NCBI RefSeq assembly: GCF_002224125.1
Contig: NZ_NCSM01000088.1
Coordinates: forward strand, 1-57,797
Direction: 5' to 3'
DNA length: 57,797 nt
Source of the DNA: Streptomyces sp. NBS 14/10
GTDB lineage: Bacteria; Actinomycetota; Actinomycetes; Streptomycetales; Streptomycetaceae
The notes beneath the pieces are model-generated. The model saw only the letters and a program-made list of their open reading frames with translations, did no database searches and was not told where the DNA came from. Each line of letters begins with the position of its first letter. The first letter of the stretch is position 1. The position numbers were made by a program, and so were the translations under genes. Positions 23,953 to 33,102 of the stretch are shown one piece after another.

Positions 23953-24438
23953 ATGGCCGCACAGAGTCAGTACGAGGAGCTGGCACGGCAACTCAGCGCC
24001 ATCGGCACCGTCAAACGTGGGCTGTCGCGCGTCCTCCCTCCTGACTGCGCTGCCGGCTCGGCCATCGTCCTGATGTTGCTCAACCGCTTCGGCGAAATGC
24101 GCATGAGCAAACTGGCCGAGCTGCTCGACATCGATATGTCGGTCACGAGCCGCCATGTCGCACACGCCGCCGAGCGCGGCTGGATCGACCGGAAGCCGGA
24201 TCCACAGGACCGGCGGTCCCGGCTGCTGAGCCTCAACGCCAGCGGCGAGAAGCTGCTCAACGAGGTTTCCGAGCGCTATACGCAGGCACTCGCCGCCTGT
24301 CTGAGCGACTGGTCCGACGACGACGTCGGCCGCCTCAACGAACTACTCGCCCGGCTGCGGACGAGCTTCGGCGACACCAGGTCCCGGGTTCCCCAGCTCC
24401 TGGACGAGAGCACTACCCGTACACCAACGCAACGATAG
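23953..24438 (+). CDS. MarR-family transcriptional regulator
   Basis: The 161-residue winged-helix repressor: LVRFGEM-like LLNRFGEMRMSKLAELLDID, MSVTSRHVAHAAERGWIDRK (recognition helix) and DPQDRRSRLLSLNASGEKLL (wing with DxRxxxxxLT-type signature) are all clear. It is followed 7 bp later by the MFS exporter, so it most likely represses itself and the pump and responds to a small ligand of the pump. Start at ATG 23953 fits the family length. Confidence 0.9.
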   Translation: MAAQSQYEELARQLSAIGTVKRGLSRVLPPDCAAGSAIVLMLLNRFGEMRMSKLAELLDIDMSVTSRHVAHAAERGWIDRKPDPQDRRSRLLSLNASGEKLLNEVSERYTQALAACLSDWSDDDVGRLNELLARLRTSFGDTRSRVPQLLDESTTRTPTQR

Positions 24439-24445
24439 GAACTCC

Positions 24446-27076
24446 ATGGCAACGACCACACCGGACGGCGGTGTGCGGGGACCCGCGGGGCACCCCGCCC
24501 ACGCCAAGCACGGCGGCGGAGGCCACCGTGGTCACCAGGGCCACGGCTCCGACTCGACGGCTCCGATGACCCACCGGCAGATCATGGAGGCGCTGTCCGG
24601 GCTGCTGCTCGGCATGTTCGTCGCGATCCTCTCCTCGACGATCGTCTCGAACGCCCTCCCCGAGATCATCGCCGACCTGCACGGCAGCCAGTCCTCGTAC
24701 ACCTGGGTGGTCACCGCCGCCCTGCTGTCGATGACCGCCACCACCCCGCTGTGGGGCAAGCTCTCCGACCTGTTCAGCAAGAAGCTCCTCGTCCAGATAT
24801 CGCTGGTCATCTATGTGGCCGGCTCCGTGGTCGCGGGACTCTCGCAGAGCGCGGGCATGCTGATCGCCTGCCGTGTGGTGCAGGGCATCGGAGTGGGCGG
24901 TCTGTCGGCCCTCGCCCAGATCGTGATGGCCGCGATGATCTCCCCGCGCGAGCGCGGCCGCTACAGCGGCTACCTCGGCGCGACCTTCGCGGTGGCGACC
25001 GTCGGCGGTCCGCTGCTGGGCGGCGTGATCACCGACACCTCCTGGCTCGGCTGGCGCTGGTGCTTCTACGTCGGTGTGCCGTTCGCCGTCATCGCGCTGA
25101 TCGTGCTGCAGAAGACCCTGAAGCTGCCGGTCGTCAAGCGTGAGGTCAAGGTCGACTGGGGCGGTGCCTTCTTCATCAGCGCCGCGGTCTCGCTGCTGCT
25201 GATCTGGGTCACCTTCGCGGGTGACAAGTACGACTGGGTCTCCTGGCAGACGTACGCCATGGTCGGCGGCGCCATCGCCCTCGGACTGATCTTCATCCTG
25301 ATCGAGAGCAAGGCCAGCGAGCCGATCATCCCGCTGCGGCTGTTCCGCAACAAGACGATCGCCCTGGCATCGCTCGCCTCGCTGTTCGTCGGTATCGCGA
25401 TGTTCGCCGGGACCGTCTTCTTCAGCCAGTACTTCCAGCTGGCGCGGGACAAGACGCCGACCATGTCCGGTGTGCTGACCATCCCGATGATCGGTGGTCT
25501 GTTCGTCTCCTCGACCGTCTCGGGCCAGGTCATCACCAAGACAGGCCGCTGGAAGGCGTGGCTGGTCACCGGCGGTGTGCTGGTGACCGCGGGCCTGGGG
25601 CTGCTGGGCACCATGCGGTACGACACGCCCTACTGGCACCTGGCCATCTTCATGGCGCTCATGGGCCTCGGCATCGGCATGATGATGCAGAACCTGGTCC
25701 TGGCCACCCAGAACCAGGTGGCCCCGCAGGACCTGGGCTCGGCCAGTGCCGTCGTCACCTTCTTCCGCTCCCTGGGCGGTGCCGTCGGCGTCTCGGCGCT
25801 CGGCGCGGTGCTCGGCAACCGCGTCACCGACTACGTCAAGGACGGCCTGACCGAGCTCGGCCCCAAGGGCAAGGCACTGGCCCAGAACGGCGCCGGTGGC
25901 GGCGCGATCCCCGACCCGGACAAGCTCCCGGAGCCGCTGCGCACCATCATGGAGAGCGCGTACGGACACGGCATCGCGGATGTCTTCCTGTACGCCTCGG
26001 GGGCCGCGCTGCTGGCCTTCTTCGTCACGCTGTTCATCAAGGAGGTTCCGCTGAAGACCCGGTCGGGTGCCCAGGCTTCTTCCGACGAGGCCGCCCAGGC
26101 CGCGGCCCCGGCGGACCAGGACCTGGCGGCGAGCGCCGCGGGCGCCACCAGCCCCGCGGCAGCCATCGAGCAGCTCGAACCCGCCCTCGTGGGCGCGCCG
26201 GCCGCTGATTCGTCCGACATATCGTCGGAGTACGCCCTGGCGGACGCGGCCGCCACGCAGCGGCTTGCCGCGTACGCCTCCGCCGGAGACGGCGGCGCCG
26301 GCCACCACCCCCGGCAGGGCGTGCACGGCTTCGTCCGGAACGCCGACCGCAGCGCGGTCGCGCGCGCCGCGGTCACGCTGATCTCGCTGAACGGGCGGCA
26401 GCTGGGCCGTTCCGTGGCCCATGTGGACGGCTCGTACGCCCTGGACGCACCGGGCTCCGGCACCTACGTCCTGATCGCGGCCGCCGACGGCCACCAGCCG
26501 CAGGCGTCGACCGTGGTGGTCGGCGACGAACCGCTCGCCTTCGACGTCGTACTGGCGGCGACCAGCGGCCTGGCGGGCAGCGTGCGCGGCGCCGCCGACG
26601 GACTGCCGGTCGAGGCGGCGATGGTCGTGGTCACGGATGTCCGCGGCGAGGTGCTGGCCACCGGGAAGACCGGTGAACAGGGCGACTTCAGCTTCGAGGA
26701 GCTGGTCCCCGGGACCTTCACGGTCGCGGTGAACGCCGCCGGCTTCCGGCCCGCCGCGCTGCCCGTCGAGGTCGGCGCCCAGGGCCTGACCCGGGTCGAG
26801 ATCGCGCTGCAGGCCGGTGCGCGGGTGCAGGGCGTGGTACGGGCCGGAGCCGACCGGCGGCCGCTGCCCGACGCGCGGGTCACGCTGGTGGACGCCGCCG
26901 GGAACGTGGTCGCCACCGCGACCACCGGGGAGGACGGGGCGTACGCCTTCACCGACCTGAACGCGGGCGACTACACGGTCATCGCGAGCGGCTACCCGCC
27001 GGTCGCGGGCGCGCTGACGGTCCAGGGGCAGGGAGTCGACGGACACGACGTCGAGCTCGCCCATCCTGTCGACTAG
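24446..27076 (+). CDS. MFS drug exporter (DHA2) fused to carboxypeptidase-regulatory-like repeats
   Basis: An 876-residue fusion. Residues 1-40 are a His/Gly-rich cytoplasmic head (HAKHGGGGHRGHQGHG). Residues about 45-545 form a 14-helix DHA2-type drug:H+ antiporter, with motif A as GKLSDLFSKK and motif C-like GGPLLGGVITD. After a linker (about 545-625) come three tandem beta-sandwich repeats of the carboxypeptidase-regulatory-like type: GVHGFVRNADRSAVARAAVT, SGLAGSVRGAADGLPVEAAM and ARVQGVVRAGADRRPLPDAR, each ending with DGSYAL-, GDFSFEEL- or GAYAFTDL-like turns and a Y/F-TV-I core. Usual DHA2 pumps stop near 500 residues. The pump is expected to be in the plasma membrane, with the repeats facing the cytoplasm if the helix count is 14. 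Confidence 0.9.
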   Translation: MATTTPDGGVRGPAGHPAHAKHGGGGHRGHQGHGSDSTAPMTHRQIMEALSGLLLGMFVAILSSTIVSNALPEIIADLHGSQSSYTWVVTAALLSMTATTPLWGKLSDLFSKKLLVQISLVIYVAGSVVAGLSQSAGMLIACRVVQGIGVGGLSALAQIVMAAMISPRERGRYSGYLGATFAVATVGGPLLGGVITDTSWLGWRWCFYVGVPFAVIALIVLQKTLKLPVVKREVKVDWGGAFFISAAVSLLLIWVTFAGDKYDWVSWQTYAMVGGAIALGLIFILIESKASEPIIPLRLFRNKTIALASLASLFVGIAMFAGTVFFSQYFQLARDKTPTMSGVLTIPMIGGLFVSSTVSGQVITKTGRWKAWLVTGGVLVTAGLGLLGTMRYDTPYWHLAIFMALMGLGIGMMMQNLVLATQNQVAPQDLGSASAVVTFFRSLGGAVGVSALGAVLGNRVTDYVKDGLTELGPKGKALAQNGAGGGAIPDPDKLPEPLRTIMESAYGHGIADVFLYASGAALLAFFVTLFIKEVPLKTRSGAQASSDEAAQAAAPADQDLAASAAGATSPAAAIEQLEPALVGAPAADSSDISSEYALADAAATQRLAAYASAGDGGAGHHPRQGVHGFVRNADRSAVARAAVTLISLNGRQLGRSVAHVDGSYALDAPGSGTYVLIAAADGHQPQASTVVVGDEPLAFDVVLAATSGLAGSVRGAADGLPVEAAMVVVTDVRGEVLATGKTGEQGDFSFEELVPGTFTVAVNAAGFRPAALPVEVGAQGLTRVEIALQAGARVQGVVRAGADRRPLPDARVTLVDAAGNVVATATTGEDGAYAFTDLNAGDYTVIASGYPPVAGALTVQGQGVDGHDVELAHPVD

Positions 27077-27097
27077 AGGGCCTGAAAGACCCCCGGA

Positions 27098-27131
27098 GCC
27101 GGGGCGCGGCAGAGCGGAGACGCGCCCCGGC
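27098..27131 (+). terminator. Terminator after the MFS gene
   Basis: GCCGGGGCGCG (27098-27108) pairs perfectly with CGCGCCCCGGC (27121-27131), leaving a 12-nt loop, 22 bp after the stop codon. Confidence 0.65.
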
Positions 27132-27360
27132 CCCGGCCGGGACGGCGCCGGAGCGCCGGTCCTGGAACCCGGATCCCGGCGGCGGTGTATAGCAGGTGAG
27201 AGCGAGCCTGCCAGGCAGGGGACGGCCTGACACCGCCGTCCGGGGTCCGGCGCACGACCACACACACGACCAAGCCACAGACGCACAAGCCACAAACGCA
27301 GACGGCACAGACGAGACAGCCCCGACAGAAACGGGAGCGGGAGCGGGAGCGAGAGGCGGC

Positions 27361-28236
27361 ATGACGACCACTGCAGCAGAAACGGGCGGAAGCGCGAGCG
27401 GAGGGCTGCGCGCCCGGATCCGTACGCGCGACGGCTGGGCGGTGCAGCACGCCGTTCTGACCGTCACGGATATGACGGGCGCTCAGGTGCTGCGCGCCCA
27501 GGCCGACGAGGACGGCGCGGTGCGCACCCACGAGCCGCTGACACCCGGGCCGTACACGGTCATCGCCACCGCCGTGGGCTATGCCCCCGCCGCCTCGACC
27601 GCGATCGTCACGGCCTCGGGCCGCGTCGAGCTCGGCACGGTGGTGCTGGCCCGGCAGGGCGGGGTGGAGCTGCCGCCGCCCGGCGCGTGGACGATCGACC
27701 CGGCGCATTCGACGGTGGGGGCCGTCGCACAGCATCTGGGCATCTCCAGCGTGCACGGCCGGTTCACGGAGTTCAGCGGGCGTATCGACATAGCCGAGGA
27801 CATCGAGAAGTCCGGTGTCGAGGCGGTCATCCAGGCCGCGAGCATCGACACGGGAAACGGTATGCGGGACGGCCATCTGAAGTCGGCCGACTTCCTGGAT
27901 GTGGAGCGCTTCCCGGTCCTGACGTACCAGAGCACGGGGCTGACCCCGGCCGGCGCCGACCGCTGGACGGTGCACGGCAAGCTGTCCCTGCACGGCGTGA
28001 TACGGGAGGTCGACCTGGACCTGACGTATCTGGGGACGGGCCCCGACCCATGGGGCGGGGTGCGGGCGGCCTTCCGCGCGACGGCGCAGCTGCGGCGCGA
28101 GGACTTCGCGATGAACTACAACCAGGTGGTCGCGGCGGGCATCGCCGCCATCGGCACGACGCTGCGGGTGGAACTCGACATACAAGCAATTCAAGGGGGC
28201 CAGGCCGTACAGGGCACGGAGCTGCCGAGCGCCTGA
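27361..28236 (+). CDS. YceI-family protein with N-terminal carboxypeptidase-regulatory-like domain
   Basis: The 291-residue protein starts at ATG 27361. Residues about 12-95 repeat the fold seen in the neighbouring exporter's tail (LRARIRTRDGWAVQHAVLTV, GAVRTHEPLTPGPYTVIATA). Residues about 108-285 are a YceI lipocalin-like domain: WTIDPAHSTVGAVAQHLGIS, VHGRFTEFSGRIDI, DGHLKSADFLDVERFPVLTY and DFAMNYN near the end. YceI proteins bind isoprenoid-type lipids such as polyprenyl chains. There is no signal peptide, so it is probably cytoplasmic. A shared domain with the pump suggests partnership (inference). Confidence 0.88.
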   Translation: MTTTAAETGGSASGGLRARIRTRDGWAVQHAVLTVTDMTGAQVLRAQADEDGAVRTHEPLTPGPYTVIATAVGYAPAASTAIVTASGRVELGTVVLARQGGVELPPPGAWTIDPAHSTVGAVAQHLGISSVHGRFTEFSGRIDIAEDIEKSGVEAVIQAASIDTGNGMRDGHLKSADFLDVERFPVLTYQSTGLTPAGADRWTVHGKLSLHGVIREVDLDLTYLGTGPDPWGGVRAAFRATAQLRREDFAMNYNQVVAAGIAAIGTTLRVELDIQAIQGGQAVQGTELPSA

Positions 28237-28250
28237 GGCGCCAGCCTCAG
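28233..28250. terminator. Hairpin across the yceI and tetR stop codons
   Basis: CTGAGGC (28233-28239) and GCCTCAG (28244-28250) form a 7-bp stem with a 4-nt loop, overlapping the ends of both convergent genes. Confidence 0.4.
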
Positions 28251-29044
28251 TCCTCGCCGTCTCCGCCGTCGCGGAGGGCCTCGATGCCGGCGATCGCACA
28301 GTCCAGGGCGAAGGTGAAATCCCGCTCGCGCATCTCCTGGACGGTGCCGCCGCATCGGGCCTCCATGAGCGCCCGTGATTCGTCGAACTCCGGACGGCCC
28401 TCGATGGCCGCCATCGTCTCGGCGAAGAGCTCGTCCTGGCTCATGCCCACGGCCCGGGAGCGGGCGGCGAAGCGGCCCTCGATGGTGCTGAAGCCGTAGA
28501 CGAACTGGAAGACGAGGGCCAGCGCGCCCGGCACCTGTGACGCGGGCAGGCCGCTGTCGCGCACCACGCGCTGCACGGCGGTGGAGAAGACCATGGCGTT
28601 CGGCCCGATGTTCATGTACTCGCCCATCAGCGGGGACAGCCAGGGGTGGACGACCAGCAGCCTGCGGTATTCGGACGCGATCTGGCGCAGCTGATCGCGC
28701 CAGTCCCGTGCTCCGGTCTCCAGGTGCTCATAGCCCTCGACGGGCCCGAGGCTCCCCGCGGGGAGCGACATCTCGCCCATCGCCGCGTCAAGGGCGAGTT
28801 CGAGCAGTTGGTCCTTGGTCTCGACGTACCAGTAGACCGACATGGCGGTGACCTCCAGCTCGGCCGCCAGCCGGCGCATCGAGAACCCGGCCAGCCCCTC
28901 GGCGTCCAGCAGCCGGACCGTGGCCGCGACGATCTTCACATGGTCGAGCCCGGCCGGCTGCTGCTCCGCCTTGCGCTTCGGGGCCTTGCGTTCGGAGAGC
29001 CAGATGCTGGTCCGCGGACGGATGACACGGCTGCCTGTTGCCAT
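28247..29044 (-). CDS. TetR-family regulator (TetR_C tetracycline-repressor-like C-terminus)
   Basis: The 265-residue protein has an N-terminal HTH: KIVAATVRLLDAEGLAGFSM, RRLAAELEVTAMSVYWYVET, with the YWYVETKDQLLELALD end typical of the TetR/AcrR branch that includes the tetracycline repressor. The C-terminal part (WRDQLRQIASEYRRLLVVHP and VQRVVRDSGLPASQVPGALA) matches the TetR_C ligand pocket type. It is encoded 77 bp downstream of, and in the same direction as, the 508-residue MFS exporter, so it likely controls that pump. The palindrome at 30661-30707 is a candidate site. Confidence 0.88.
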   Translation of the reverse strand: MATGSRVIRPRTSIWLSERKAPKRKAEQQPAGLDHVKIVAATVRLLDAEGLAGFSMRRLAAELEVTAMSVYWYVETKDQLLELALDAAMGEMSLPAGSLGPVEGYEHLETGARDWRDQLRQIASEYRRLLVVHPWLSPLMGEYMNIGPNAMVFSTAVQRVVRDSGLPASQVPGALALVFQFVYGFSTIEGRFAARSRAVGMSQDELFAETMAAIEGRPEFDESRALMEARCGGTVQEMRERDFTFALDCAIAGIEALRDGGDGED

Positions 29045-29121
29045 GGCGCGCTCTCCTTCTTCCCTGCACCAGGGCCGCGCGGCTGGAGACGCGCGGCCGG
29101 TGGCGTCTTACGTACCCGATG

Positions 29122-30648
29122 CTATGCCGCCACCCCGGCCTCCTGTGATCGTTCGGCCCGGCGCAGCAGCACCGCAGTCAGCACACCGCCCGCCAGCACG
29201 GCCGCCGAGCCGACCAGCTGGCTGGTCTGCACACCGGAGGCGAAGGCGTCCGCGACGGAGGCCCGGTCCGCGTCGGTGTGCGCGGCGGCGTAGGCGGCCG
29301 GGAGCGAGCCGGCCCCGGCGGCGGCCGCGGGCAGCAGGGCGCCGAACCGGGAGTTGAGGATGGCGCCGAGGACGGCCACACCCAGGCCGTTGCCGAACTC
29401 GGTGAGCGTGCCGTTGACGCCCGCGCCGACCCCCGCCTTCTCCGGCGGGATCGCCGACATGATGGCCGTGGCCATCGCGGGCATGGAGACCGCGATGCCC
29501 GCCCCCATCACGACCAGTCCGAGGAACATCCCGCCGTAGCCGTCCGCGCCGAGCGTCGCGATGAGGGCAAGTCCCGCCGCCAGCAGACCCATTCCGCAGA
29601 GGATGGTGGCCGGGGTGCCGAACTTGGTCAGCAGCCGGGCGCCGACGCCCGAAAGGTTCAGCACGACGATCACCACCGCGAGCGGGGCGGTGCGCAGGCC
29701 CGCGCCCAACGCGTCGTATCCGAGCACGAACTGCAGATGCTGGGTGAGCAGGAAGAGCGAGCCGCCCATGCCGAAGGCGACGAGGATGCCGCCCCCGACG
29801 GCCCCCACGAAGCGGCGGTCGCGGAAGAAGTGCATATCCAGCATCGGGTACGGGATCCGGCGCTCCCACAGCGCGAAGCCGGTCAGCACCACCACGCCCA
29901 CGAAGGCCGACAGCAGCACCCGCTGGGACGTCCAGCCGTGCTCGGGCCCCGAGATGATCGCGAAGACGACGCCGGTCATGCCGATCGTGGACAGCAGCGC
30001 GCCGAGCAGATCGGGCCGGTCGCCGGTCGGGTTCTTCGACTCCGGCACCAGCCAGACGACGGCGGCGAGGCCGAGCAGCGCCACCGGGAGGTTGATCAGG
30101 AAGATCGAGCCCCACCAGAAGTGTTCGAGGAGCGTGCCGCCGATCAGCGGGCCCGCCGCGAACCCGAGCGAGCTGACCGCGCCCCATACGCCGATGGCCT
30201 TGGGGCGTTCGCCCTCGTCGAAGACCTGCACGACCACGGCGAGCGTGGTGGTCATCAGCAGCGCCCCGCCGATCCCCATGCCCGCGCGGGCGGCGATCAG
30301 CTGCTGCGGCCCCTGCGCCAGCGAACCGGCCAGTGAGCCGATCCCGAACAGGGCGAGCCCCGCGACGAGCATCTTCTTCCGGCCGTAGCGGTCAGCGGCG
30401 TTGCCCGCGGTGAGCAGCAGCCCGGACTGGACGAGCGAATAGGCGTTGATCATCCACTGGATGTCGGCCGTGGAGGCGTCCATCTCCTCGGTGAGGGAGG
30501 GGATCGCGACGTTGAGGATGGTGTTGTCGAGGAGCACGGTGAGCTGGGCGAGGCAGATGACGCCGAGGATCAGCCAGCGCTGGGGGTGTCCGCCGGTCTG
30601 CCGGCTGGGCGGGGTATCGGACGTGGGGTCGGCGGTCTGCGCCGTCAT
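29122..30648 (-). CDS. MFS multidrug exporter, DHA2 family
   Basis: The 508-residue 14-helix antiporter has LAQLTVLLDNTILNVAIPSL (helix 1, with the D-x-T-x-V/I-N motif of drug:H+ antiporters), GNAADRYGRKKMLVAG (motif A) and GFAAGPLIGGTLLEHFWWGS (motif C). Length matches DHA2. Toxic compound efflux is the likely role; the substrate is unknown. It precedes the tetR gene and has an operator-like palindrome in its promoter. Confidence 0.92.
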   Translation of the reverse strand: MTAQTADPTSDTPPSRQTGGHPQRWLILGVICLAQLTVLLDNTILNVAIPSLTEEMDASTADIQWMINAYSLVQSGLLLTAGNAADRYGRKKMLVAGLALFGIGSLAGSLAQGPQQLIAARAGMGIGGALLMTTTLAVVVQVFDEGERPKAIGVWGAVSSLGFAAGPLIGGTLLEHFWWGSIFLINLPVALLGLAAVVWLVPESKNPTGDRPDLLGALLSTIGMTGVVFAIISGPEHGWTSQRVLLSAFVGVVVLTGFALWERRIPYPMLDMHFFRDRRFVGAVGGGILVAFGMGGSLFLLTQHLQFVLGYDALGAGLRTAPLAVVIVVLNLSGVGARLLTKFGTPATILCGMGLLAAGLALIATLGADGYGGMFLGLVVMGAGIAVSMPAMATAIMSAIPPEKAGVGAGVNGTLTEFGNGLGVAVLGAILNSRFGALLPAAAAGAGSLPAAYAAAHTDADRASVADAFASGVQTSQLVGSAAVLAGGVLTAVLLRRAERSQEAGVAA

Positions 30649-30660
30649 GACTCTCCTTGC

Positions 30661-30707
30661 GCGCTTATACGGTGTACGGGCCCGGGGCGTCGTACACCGT
30701 ACAGCGC
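30661..30707 (-). promoter_or_regulatory. Operator palindrome overlapping the MFS promoter
   Basis: TACGGTGTACG (30668-30678) and CGTACACCGTA (30691-30701) are a perfect 11-bp inverted repeat with a 12-bp spacer; GCGCT/AGCGC arms (30661-30665, 30703-30707) extend it. On the minus strand TATAAG (30669-30664) lies inside and would be the -10 box about 16 bp before the ATG. Binding here would block RNA polymerase. The adjacent TetR is the obvious candidate. Confidence 0.6.
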
Positions 30708-30748
30708 TTCCCCTACGGCGTACAGGAGATTTCCGGAGAGGGAACGCG

Positions 30749-30791
30749 AACGGGCCGACGGCAGAGGGAAATCCTCCGCCACCGGCCCGTT
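30749..30791 (-). terminator. Hairpin between the MFS gene and the GT39 gene
   Basis: AACGGGCCG (30749-30757) pairs with CGGCCCGTT (30783-30791), with inner stem pieces GGC/GCC and GAGG/CCTC closing the loop. It follows the GT39 gene end (minus strand) by about 40 bp and is likely its terminator. Confidence 0.6.
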
Positions 30792-30828
30792 GACCTGCGA
30801 CATTCAGCCGATCATCTGGGTGTCTTGA

Positions 30829-33102
30829 TCACTTCGACGCCTTCTGGGTCAGGTCGTAGAGGGTGGTGCCGTCGACCGTCACCTTCTTGAAGCTGGCCTG
30901 GACCCACGAGCTGATCTTGGACGAGGTGCCGTTCCCGCCACCGGGGCCGCCCATGCCGCCGCCCATACCGCCCGAGCTGATGAAGTAGTGGATCTTCCCC
31001 TGCTTCACATATGCCTTGAACTGCGCGAGGGTCGGGGACGGGTCGCTGCCGTTGAAGCCGCCGATGGCCATCACCGGGTCCTCGGTGGCGAGTTGGTAAC
31101 CCGCGGCGTTCTGCGAGCCGATCGCCGCGGCCACCCAGGTGTAAGAGTCGGCGTTCTTCTCCAGCGCGGCCTTGACCTTGGAACTGACGCTCGGGCCGTC
31201 CAGCAGCCCGCCCATGCCGCCCCCGCGCCGGCCGCCTTCGCCCATGCCGCCGGGCATCATGCCCTGCCGGTTGCCCTGCTGGCCCTGGCTTCCGCCGTTC
31301 TGCTGGGACTGGCCGCCACCCGGGAAGCCACCGCCGGGGAAGCCACCGTTCTGACCGCCGTTCCGGCCGCCCTGCTGGCCGCCGCCGGGGATCACGCCCT
31401 GCTGGCCGTTCTGCCCCGTACCGTTCTGCCCCGTGCCCGTGCCGTTCTGGCCCTGGGGGTTGCCGTTCCGCATCCCCGGCGGGCCGCCGTTGGCGCCGCC
31501 CGGGAAGCCGCCCGGGAAGCCGCCCGGACGGCCGCCGCCGGGGCCGCCCATGCCGCCCGACACCGCGGGACCGGCCGTGACGATCGAGCCGCCGTGCGGT
31601 GTGTCGACCGTGCTGAGCGTGTACGCGATGGGCCCGGCCAGCGACGCCGCGAGGCCGAGGCCCGCCACGCCCAGCGCCAGCCGCCCGCCCAGCCGCGCCG
31701 CGACCAGCAGCCCGGCCGCCGCGGCGAGCCCGGCGATCAGCACCGCCCAGCGCAGCCAGGGGTGCCAGTCGGAGGAGCGGTTCAGCAGCACGTACGACCA
31801 GATGGCCGTCACCGCGACCGTGGCGGCGAGCACCATCGACGCCGCGGCGGTGGACCGCCGCTCCCACAGCATCGCCGCGCCCATGCCCACGATGGCCGCG
31901 ATATACGGCGCGAGCGCGATGTTGTAGTACTGGTGGAAGATCCCGGACATGAAGCTGAAGGTGGCGAAGGTCATCAGCAGCGCCCCGCCCCACACCAGGA
32001 ACGCCGAACGCTGGGTGTCCGTGCGCCTGGCCCGCCAGGTCAGCCAGATCCCCGCGAGCAGCAGGATGAAGGCCGCGGGCAGCAGCCAGGCGATCTGACC
32101 GCCCATATCGGAGCTGAAGAGCCGGTCGATACCGGTCTCGCCCCACTGGCCGCCGCCGTTCCGGCCGCCGCCGCCACCGCCGACGCTGCCGGTCTCGTTG
32201 CCGTTGATCCGGCCCAGGCCGTTGTAGCCGAAGGTGAGCTCCAGGAAGCTGTTGTCCTGTGAACCGCCGATGTACGGGCGCGAGGACTTCGGCCACAGCT
32301 CGACGATCGCCACCCACCAGCCGCCGGCGACGACCATCGCGAGCCCGCCGAGCAGCAGTTGGCCGATCCGCTTCCCGAGCTTCGCGGGCGCGCACACCGC
32401 GTACACCAGCGCCAGCGGCGGCAGGATCAGCCACGCCTGCAGCGTCTTGGTCAGAAACCCGAGCCCGAACCAGACCCCGGCCAGCACCAGCCACTTGGTG
32501 CGGGCGTCCTCCAGCGCGCGCAGCACGCAGTAGACCGCCGAGACCATCAGCAGGCACAGCAGCGCGTCGGGGTTGTTGAACCGGAACATCAGCGCCGCGA
32601 CCGGGGTCACCGCCAGCGTCGCCGCGGCGATGAGACCGGCGGCCGCGCTGAACCGGCGCCGTACCGCCGCGTAGAGCACAGCGACCGTCGCCACACCCAT
32701 CAGCGCCTCGGGGACCAGGATCGCCCAGGAGCTGAGGCCGAACACCCGCACCGACAGGGCCATCGGCCACAGCGCGGCCGGGGGCTTGTCGACGGTGATG
32801 GAGTTCCCGGCGTCGGAGGAGCCGAAGAAGAACGCCTTCCAGCTCTCGCTGCCCGCCTGCACGGCGGCCGAGTAGAACTGGTTCGCATAGCCGGACGCGC
32901 CCAGGCTCCACAGATAGAGCACGGTGGTGACGGCCAGCAGACCCCACAGGGCGGGCCGCGCCCAGCGCGGGTCCTCGGGCCGGCCGCGCCACGCCCGGGC
33001 CAGGCGCGAGCCCTCCGGGGCCGCCGGCCGCGCGGGGGTCGCGGCCGGGAGAGCCGGGGGCGGCGGCCCCGCTGCGCGGAAGCCCTGGTCGTACGTCGTC
33101 AT
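30829..33102 (-). CDS. GT39-like membrane glycosyltransferase with extracellular Gly/Asn-rich region
   Basis: The 757-residue protein has an N-terminal Pro/Ala-rich head, then about 11-12 membrane helices (about 50-520) of the ArnT/PMT clan: YANQFYSAAVQAGSESWKAF, SITVDKPPAALWP (the DKPP loop of lipid-linked sugar transferases) and NNPDALLCLLM. After the last helix comes about 130 residues of Gly/Asn/Gln/Pro repeats (GGFPGG, QNGTGQNG), then a folded C-terminal domain (SSKVKAALEKNADSYTWVAA, GGFNGSDPSPTLAQFKAYVK). It should move a sugar from a polyprenyl-phosphate carrier to an acceptor outside the membrane. It overlaps the GT2/GtrA gene by 4 nt, which supplies the likely donor. Confidence 0.88.
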   Translation of the reverse strand: MTTYDQGFRAAGPPPPALPAATPARPAAPEGSRLARAWRGRPEDPRWARPALWGLLAVTTVLYLWSLGASGYANQFYSAAVQAGSESWKAFFFGSSDAGNSITVDKPPAALWPMALSVRVFGLSSWAILVPEALMGVATVAVLYAAVRRRFSAAAGLIAAATLAVTPVAALMFRFNNPDALLCLLMVSAVYCVLRALEDARTKWLVLAGVWFGLGFLTKTLQAWLILPPLALVYAVCAPAKLGKRIGQLLLGGLAMVVAGGWWVAIVELWPKSSRPYIGGSQDNSFLELTFGYNGLGRINGNETGSVGGGGGGRNGGGQWGETGIDRLFSSDMGGQIAWLLPAAFILLLAGIWLTWRARRTDTQRSAFLVWGGALLMTFATFSFMSGIFHQYYNIALAPYIAAIVGMGAAMLWERRSTAAASMVLAATVAVTAIWSYVLLNRSSDWHPWLRWAVLIAGLAAAAGLLVAARLGGRLALGVAGLGLAASLAGPIAYTLSTVDTPHGGSIVTAGPAVSGGMGGPGGGRPGGFPGGFPGGANGGPPGMRNGNPQGQNGTGTGQNGTGQNGQQGVIPGGGQQGGRNGGQNGGFPGGGFPGGGQSQQNGGSQGQQGNRQGMMPGGMGEGGRRGGGMGGLLDGPSVSSKVKAALEKNADSYTWVAAAIGSQNAAGYQLATEDPVMAIGGFNGSDPSPTLAQFKAYVKQGKIHYFISSGGMGGGMGGPGGGNGTSSKISSWVQASFKKVTVDGTTLYDLTQKASK

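Noticed and set aside
24413..27295. 960-codon open frame on the minus strand across the MFS exporter
   Set aside because: It is the antisense shadow of a high-GC gene: low-complexity, rich in Gly, Arg, Gln and His, with no domain; the plus-strand exporter has clear motifs.
29278..30336. 352-codon plus-strand frame opposite the second MFS gene
   Set aside because: Antisense shadow with Arg/Gly/His-rich composition.
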